Source: Pseudomonadota bacterium (GTDB lineage: Bacteria; Desulfobacterota; Desulfovibrionia; Desulfovibrionales; Desulfovibrionaceae). From it: 64,000 nucleotides of DNA. The notes below the pieces were generated by a model that worked only from the letters and a program-made list of their open reading frames with translations, was not told the origin of the DNA and ran no database searches. The stretch covers positions 62,001 to 126,000 of the forward strand of contig JAEXRD010000148.1 of NCBI GenBank assembly GCA_023438245.1. The letters run 5' to 3'. Numbering within the stretch: the stretch's first letter is position 1; every line of letters begins with the position of its first letter. A program made the translations under genes and the position numbers. Positions 59,903 through 64,000 of the stretch are shown piece after piece.

Positions 59903-60014
59903 CGGGGGGCTCCTTGTGCGGTCTTGCTCCGGCCGGGCCGGGGTCTAGGCAATGGCTTGCGTTTACGATACAGGGCATGTGCCGAAACCATCCGCCCAAG
60001 GGCGCGAGGAGCAC

Positions 60015-60443
60015 ATGCTGCACAGCGAAAAAGAGCTAGCCGCCCTGCTGGGCGAGGTCAAGACCATCGCCGTCATCGGGGCCAAGGACAAGCCCGGCCA
60101 GCCCGTGGACATGGTGGGCCGCTACCTCATCGGGGCCGGATACCGGGTCATTCCCGTGCATCCGGCGCGAACGGAGGTCTGGGGCCTGCCCACCTACAAG
60201 AGCATCCTGGACATCCCGGAGCCCGTCGACCTGGTGGACGTGTTCCGCGCGCCCGAGCACTGCGCCGCCCACGCCGAGGAGCTGCTGCAGTTGGCCACCC
60301 GGCCGCGCTGCTTCTGGATGCAGACCGGCATCTTCAGCGCCGCCGCCCGCCAGCTTCTGGCCGGGTCCGGCGTCACCGTCATCGAGGACCGCTGCCTCAT
60401 GGTGGACCACCGGCGGCTCCTGGGAGGCCCCGGCCATGAGTGA
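60015..60443 (+). CDS. CoA-binding domain protein (YccU-like)
   Basis: The 142-residue Rossmann protein has KTIAVIGAKDKPGQPVDMVG, then VIPVHPARTEVWGLPTYKSI, and FWMQTGIFS, all typical of the CoA_binding_2 family. It binds CoA; no enzyme activity is known. GAGGAG lies three to four bases before the ATG (short spacing). The next start overlaps its stop by eight bases. Confidence 0.88.
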   Translation: MLHSEKELAALLGEVKTIAVIGAKDKPGQPVDMVGRYLIGAGYRVIPVHPARTEVWGLPTYKSILDIPEPVDLVDVFRAPEHCAAHAEELLQLATRPRCFWMQTGIFSAAARQLLAGSGVTVIEDRCLMVDHRRLLGGPGHE

Positions 60444-60909
60444 GTCCGTCCAGGCCTTCGACTGCCAGCGCTGCGGCCACTGCTGCCACGGCGAGGGCGG
60501 CATCGTCATGACCGCCAAGGACCGCGCCCGGCTGGCCACGCACCTGAACCTGGCCGAGGGCGAGATGCTCGCCCGCTACGCCGAGCGCGCCGGGGACAAG
60601 TACCGCCTCAAGGTCGGCCCGGACGGCTTCTGCGTGTTCTTCCGCGCCGGGCACGGCTGCGCGGAGCATCCCGGCAGGCCGGATATCTGCCGCGCCTGGC
60701 CGTTCTTCCGGGGCAACCTCATCGACGCGGTGAGCTGGGAGATGATCCAGACCGACTGCAAGGGCGTCAACGCCAAAAGCGGCCACCGAGTGTTCGTGGA
60801 ACAGGGCGTGGCCTACCTGCGCGAGCACGGCCTCGTGCACTCACCGGGCCCCGAGGCCCCGCACGCCCTGGTGCTGGACCCCGACCAGATCCTGAACGGC
60901 AAGGGCTAG
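60436..60909 (+). CDS. YkgJ-type zinc/iron-chelating protein
   Basis: The 157-residue protein opens FDCQRCGHCCHGEGG, the CxxCxxCC cluster motif of the YkgJ family. Further cysteines are in FCVFFRAGHGCAEHPGRPDI then CRAWPFF and QTDCKG. The family is thought to bind Fe-S or Zn; function is unknown. It follows the CoA-binding gene by overlap and precedes the J-domain gene by nine bases. Confidence 0.88.
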   Translation: MSESVQAFDCQRCGHCCHGEGGIVMTAKDRARLATHLNLAEGEMLARYAERAGDKYRLKVGPDGFCVFFRAGHGCAEHPGRPDICRAWPFFRGNLIDAVSWEMIQTDCKGVNAKSGHRVFVEQGVAYLREHGLVHSPGPEAPHALVLDPDQILNGKG

Positions 60910-60918
60910 GCGGCCAGC

Positions 60919-61773
60919 ATGAACGTCCAGGACTGCTACCGCATCCTGCAGGTGCCGCAGGGGGCCGGGCTGGAGGAGGTCAAGACCGCCTTCCGCAAGC
61001 AGGCCTTCCGCCTGCACCCGGACCTCAACCCCTCGCCCAAGGCCGCCGAGGAGTTCCGCAGGCTCAACGAGGCCTACGTGCTGCTCTCCCACACCCTGAA
61101 GGACGGGAACGCCAGCGCAGGCGGAGGCACCCAGGGCCGCGCGCAGCAGGAAGCCAAGGCGGACAAGGGCCAGAAGGCCAAGGCCGAGAAGGCCTACGCC
61201 AAGCAAAAGGCGTCCGCCGGGCCTTCCGCCTCCGGCGCAAAATCGGGCGGCGGCTTCTATTTCCGCGAGGAGGAGGTGCTGCGCGACCTGCTCTCCGACC
61301 CCTTCGCCCGCCAGGTGTTCGAGGACATCTACAGCCAGCTGCGCACCGGAAACACGGGCAGGCCCGGCGCCTCGGCGACGCCGCCCACCGGCGGACCGCA
61401 GCCCGGCCCGTTCGGCTTCCAGCCCCGGCCCACGGCGGACAGCGCCCAGGCCGAGCCCAAACGCCGCCGCCTGAACATCCAGTGGGGCGAAAAGTCCGTG
61501 GACCTGGACATGACCGGAGGCCTGGTTGGCGGCATCAAGGGCTGGGTGCGCGGCCAGCTCGACTCCGAGGAGACCGTGCACTACCCCGCCCACGCCCTGG
61601 GTCCGGGCCGCACCCTGCGCCTCACGGTCAGCCCGCGCTTCGGCGAGCCCAAAACCGTTGAGATCACCCTGCCGCCGGACTTTGTCGTGGGCCGCCCCAT
61701 CCGCCTGAAAGGCCTGGGCCGCAAGCTCGGCCCCTTCACCGGCGACCTCATCCTGCGCGTTCTTGCCCGCTGA
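60919..61773 (+). CDS. J-domain protein
   Basis: The 284-residue protein starts with a J domain (residues about 1-65) with the HPD motif in [21 protein letters not shown] Lys/Ala-rich linker, a middle region and a C-terminal beta-rich region ([20 protein letters not shown]) resembling the end of DnaJ-type substrate domains follow. J proteins stimulate DnaK; the narrower client is unknown. It lies 95 bases before hisH. Confidence 0.88.
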   Translation: MNVQDCYRILQVPQGAGLEEVKTAFRKQAFRLHPDLNPSPKAAEEFRRLNEAYVLLSHTLKDGNASAGGGTQGRAQQEAKADKGQKAKAEKAYAKQKASAGPSASGAKSGGGFYFREEEVLRDLLSDPFARQVFEDIYSQLRTGNTGRPGASATPPTGGPQPGPFGFQPRPTADSAQAEPKRRRLNIQWGEKSVDLDMTGGLVGGIKGWVRGQLDSEETVHYPAHALGPGRTLRLTVSPRFGEPKTVEITLPPDFVVGRPIRLKGLGRKLGPFTGDLILRVLAR

Positions 61774-61867
61774 TTCCGCTTACATTTTTGTGGCCTGCAG
61801 GCCCGCCTCTTGTCATCGCACGGGAAATTGACTAGTCCCGGTGAGACACAAGCCACAAGGAGCCTGC

Positions 61868-62509
61868 ATGCTCGCCATTCTCGACTACAAGGCCGGCAAC
61901 CAGACCAGCGTGCGCCGCGCCCTGGACCACCTGGGCATCGAAAACGCCATCACCAACGATCCTGACATCCTCGCCAGCGCCCACGGCATCATCTTCCCCG
62001 GCGTTGGCGCCGCGGGCCAGGCCATGGACGAGCTCACCAGCGGCGGGCTGGACGAGGTCCTGAAAGGCCTCATCTGGCAGGAGAAGCCCCTGCTCGGCAT
62101 CTGCGTGGGCTGCCAGATTCTGTTGGACTACTGCGAGGAGAACAACACCCGCACCCTGTCCGTCATCCCCGGCGAGTGCCGCCTGTTCAACCCGGCCTGG
62201 GCCGAGGAGGACGGCACCCCCATCCGCGTGCCGCACATGGGCTGGAACAGCGTGGAGCTCAAGGCCGAATGCGAGCTGTTCAAGGGCATCCCCTCGGGCG
62301 CGGAATTCTATTTCGTGCACTCCTACCACCCCGCGCCGGACCCGGCCTATGTCATCGGCGAGACCACCTACGGCGAGAGCTTCTGCTCCGTGCACGGGCG
62401 CAAAGGCCTGTGGGCCGTGCAGTTCCACCCGGAAAAGAGCGGCAAGCCCGGATTGGCGCTGCTGAAGAATTTCCACGACTACTGCCTGGAGGCCGCCCAT
62501 GCTGAGTAA
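61868..62509 (+). CDS. hisH: Imidazole glycerol phosphate synthase, glutamine amidotransferase subunit
   Basis: The 213-residue class I amidotransferase has the catalytic Cys in [14 protein letters not shown] (usually GICLGMQ), [21 protein letters not shown], and the C-terminal [19 protein letters not shown] (His and Glu of the triad). It supplies ammonia to HisF. AAGGAG precedes the ATG. Its C-terminus overlaps a partial duplication of the hisF start region. Confidence 0.94.
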   Translation: MLAILDYKAGNQTSVRRALDHLGIENAITNDPDILASAHGIIFPGVGAAGQAMDELTSGGLDEVLKGLIWQEKPLLGICVGCQILLDYCEENNTRTLSVIPGECRLFNPAWAEEDGTPIRVPHMGWNSVELKAECELFKGIPSGAEFYFVHSYHPAPDPAYVIGETTYGESFCSVHGRKGLWAVQFHPEKSGKPGLALLKNFHDYCLEAAHAE

Positions 62510-62566
62510 GCGTGCCTTTCGATTCGATGTCCTGTCAGCGGAGGCCGCCAATGCTCAGTAAACGTG
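62488..62566 (+). repeat. Tandem duplication of the hisF translation start
   Basis: Two 27-base copies, at 62488-62514 and 62540-62566, carry GGAGGCCGCC, an ATG, and the codons for MLSKR (24 of 27 positions identical), 52 bases apart. The first copy overlaps the hisH stop and opens a 20-codon frame that ends inside hisF at 62561. Confidence 0.8.
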
Positions 62567-63330
62567 TCATCCCCTGCCTCGATGTGCGCAACGGCAAGCT
62601 CACCAAGGGCGTGAAGTTCCAGGGCAACGTGGACATCGGCGATCCCGTCGAGACCGCGCGCATGTACTACGAGCAGGGCGCCGACGAGATCGTGTTCTAC
62701 GACATCACCGCCTCCAGCGAGGGCCGGGGCATCTTCCTCGACGTCGTGGAGCGCGTGGCCAGCCAGATCTTCATCCCCTTCTCCGTGGGCGGCGGCATCA
62801 ATTCCGTGGCCGACATGCGCGCGGTGCTGCTGGCCGGGGCCGAGAAATGCTCGGTGAACTCCGGCGCGGTGAAGAACCCGGACATCATCAGCGAGGGCGC
62901 GGCGGCCTTCGGCTCGCAGTGCGTGGTGCTGGGCATGGACGTGAAGCGCGTGGACAAGAGCGAGCAGATCCCCTCCGGCTTCGAGGTGGTCATCCACGGC
63001 GGCCGCAAGTACACCGGCCTGGACGCCCTGGAGTGGGCCAAGACCGGCGAGGCCCTGGGCGCGGGCGAAATCTGCCTGAACTCCATCGACGCCGACGGCA
63101 CCAAGGACGGCTACGACCTGGAGCTGACCCGGCTCGTCACCAGAAACGTGCGCATCCCGGTCATCGCCTCCGGCGGCGCGGGCAACCCCCAGCACATGGC
63201 CGACGCCTTCACCAGGGCCGGGGCCAGCGCTGCGCTCATCGCCTCCATCGTGCACTACGGCGAGTACACCATCCGCCAGCTCAAGGAGCACATCGCGGGC
63301 CAGGGCGTGCGCATGCGCATGTTCTGGTAG
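62551..63330 (+). CDS. hisF: Imidazole glycerol phosphate synthase cyclase subunit
   Basis: The 259-residue TIM barrel has the N-terminal catalytic Asp in [20 protein letters not shown], the second Asp in [12 protein letters not shown], and [16 protein letters not shown]. It cyclises PRFAR with ammonia to IGP and AICAR. The pairing with hisH without other his genes nearby is common, though a role in non-histidine sugar pathways cannot be excluded. Confidence 0.95.
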   Translation: MLSKRVIPCLDVRNGKLTKGVKFQGNVDIGDPVETARMYYEQGADEIVFYDITASSEGRGIFLDVVERVASQIFIPFSVGGGINSVADMRAVLLAGAEKCSVNSGAVKNPDIISEGAAAFGSQCVVLGMDVKRVDKSEQIPSGFEVVIHGGRKYTGLDALEWAKTGEALGAGEICLNSIDADGTKDGYDLELTRLVTRNVRIPVIASGGAGNPQHMADAFTRAGASAALIASIVHYGEYTIRQLKEHIAGQGVRMRMFW

Positions 63331-63431
63331 CGCACCCGCGCAGGTCGATCCGGCAGGGGCACCCCCCGTTTCAACGGTCCGCCGCCACGCATGGGCAGGA
63401 CCGGACTTTCGAAAACGCAAGCGTGGGCGCC

Positions 63432-64000
63432 ATGACCAAAGCTCTCGACTCCTACTCCTCCGCCCTGGCCGACCTTGAGGCCAGGGGACTGAAGCGCCGT
63501 CTGCCCAAGGCGGCGAGCGTTCCGGCGCTGGATTTCTCCGGCAACGACTATATGGCCCTCTCCGCCCGCCCGGAGCTGGTGCAGGCCGCCATCGAGGCGG
63601 GCCAGCGCTATGGCGCGGGCGCCACCGGCTCGCGCCTGCTCTCGGGCAACACGCCCCTGCACGAGGCCTTCGAGGAGCGCATCGCGCTCGACAAGGGCTC
63701 GGAGTCCGCGCTGATCTTCTCCTCCGGCTACCAGGCCAACGCCGCCTGCATCGCCGCGCTGCTGGACCGGCAAACCCTGGGGGCCGAGCCGCTGGTGTTC
63801 TCCGACCGGCTGAACCACGCCAGCATGCACCTGGGCTGCGCCCTGGCCGAGGCCCGGCAGATCCGCTACCGCCACCTGGACCTGGCGCACCTCTCGGAGC
63901 TTCTGGACAAGCACCGGGACGACCCCAGGCCCAAGTTCCTGCTGTCCGAGACGGTGTTCGGCATGGACGGCGACGTGGCCGACGTGGGCGCGCTCCAGGC
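63432..64000 (+). CDS. 8-amino-7-oxononanoate synthase-like aminotransferase, 5' part
   Basis: The gene runs off the right edge after about 190 codons. The visible part shows DFSGNDYMALSARPELVQAA, then GYGAGATGSRLLSGNTPLHE, FSSGYQANAACIAALLD, and FSDRLNHASMHLGCALAEA. It is the alpha-oxoamine synthase (BioF/KBL) family with the BioF-like SGNDY start. BioF condenses pimeloyl-CoA/ACP with alanine; the PLP Lys lies beyond the window, so a relative such as KBL remains possible. The start is the first ATG after hisF. Confidence 0.8.
   Translation, partial: MTKALDSYSSALADLEARGLKRRLPKAASVPALDFSGNDYMALSARPELVQAAIEAGQRYGAGATGSRLLSGNTPLHEAFEERIALDKGSESALIFSSGYQANAACIAALLDRQTLGAEPLVFSDRLNHASMHLGCALAEARQIRYRHLDLAHLSELLDKHRDDPRPKFLLSETVFGMDGDVADVGALQ

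Overview
The window is about 64 kb of GC-rich bacterial chromosome. It most resembles a Desulfovibrio-like (Desulfovibrionaceae) sulfate reducer. The reasons are the gene content (MucR-type regulator, type III glutamine synthetase, ThiD-ThiN fusion, HD-GYP, HPt and PP2C signalling proteins, PyrK/PyrD type B, Pit with a DUF47 partner) and a likely selenoprotein. This assignment is inference; no rRNA is present to confirm it. Almost every base lies in ordinary single-copy housekeeping genes. There are no rRNA operons, no CRISPR array and no recognisable transposase.

Layout, left to right. 1-6.0 kb (minus strand): tsaD (cut by the window edge), fbp, a lipoprotein, a TPR protein, an FtsB/DivIC-like protein, a small unknown, pgsA, an Mrp-type Fe-S carrier ATPase and pcm. 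6.2-10.6 kb (plus): a CBS protein, an M23 peptidase, then a two-gene cassette encoding a secreted thaumatin-like protein and a small lipoprotein that share a Cys-containing module. The cassette is bracketed by the 3' end of the M23 gene and a decayed second copy of that end. 10.8-17.1 kb (minus): lon, clpX, clpP, tig and tRNA-Leu, a proteostasis block. 17.1-20 kb: a ThiD-ThiN fusion and two unknown genes. 20-26.3 kb: a chemoreceptor facing a four-gene signalling operon (receiver-PP2C, HATPase-STAS fusion, HPt protein, receiver-HD-GYP).

26.4-29.3 kb (minus): an ArsM-like methyltransferase with an in-frame TGA followed by a good bacterial SECIS hairpin, Pit and its DUF47 partner, and tRNA-Lys. 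29.4-41.7 kb: a DsbD-like protein, an Fe-alcohol dehydrogenase, miaA/coaD/rsmD, an MBL-fold RNA hydrolase, a LOG-family protein, an EamA exporter, a rhodanese-ferritin-like fusion, DUF523-DUF1722 and a U32 peptidase. 41.8-47.8 kb (plus): pyrK-pyrD, tRNA-Ser, SRP RNA, a FadL/OmpP1 porin and glutamine synthetase III. 47.9-56 kb (minus): a VanX-like dipeptidase, a MucR-type regulator, and a long run ending in ilvB-ilvN-ilvC. 56.1-64 kb: TatA, a CDP-alcohol transferase, an exported unknown, a SixA-like phosphatase, an M24 peptidase, a CoA-binding protein, a YkgJ-like protein, a J-domain protein, hisH-hisF and the start of a bioF-like gene.

The observations most worth following are the selenoprotein reading of the methyltransferase at 26418-27173, which places Sec where arsenite methyltransferases carry a catalytic Cys; the thaumatin-like cassette with its shared module and flanking repeat; and the fused anti-sigma-kinase/STAS gene, which carries a well-placed internal ribosome binding site.
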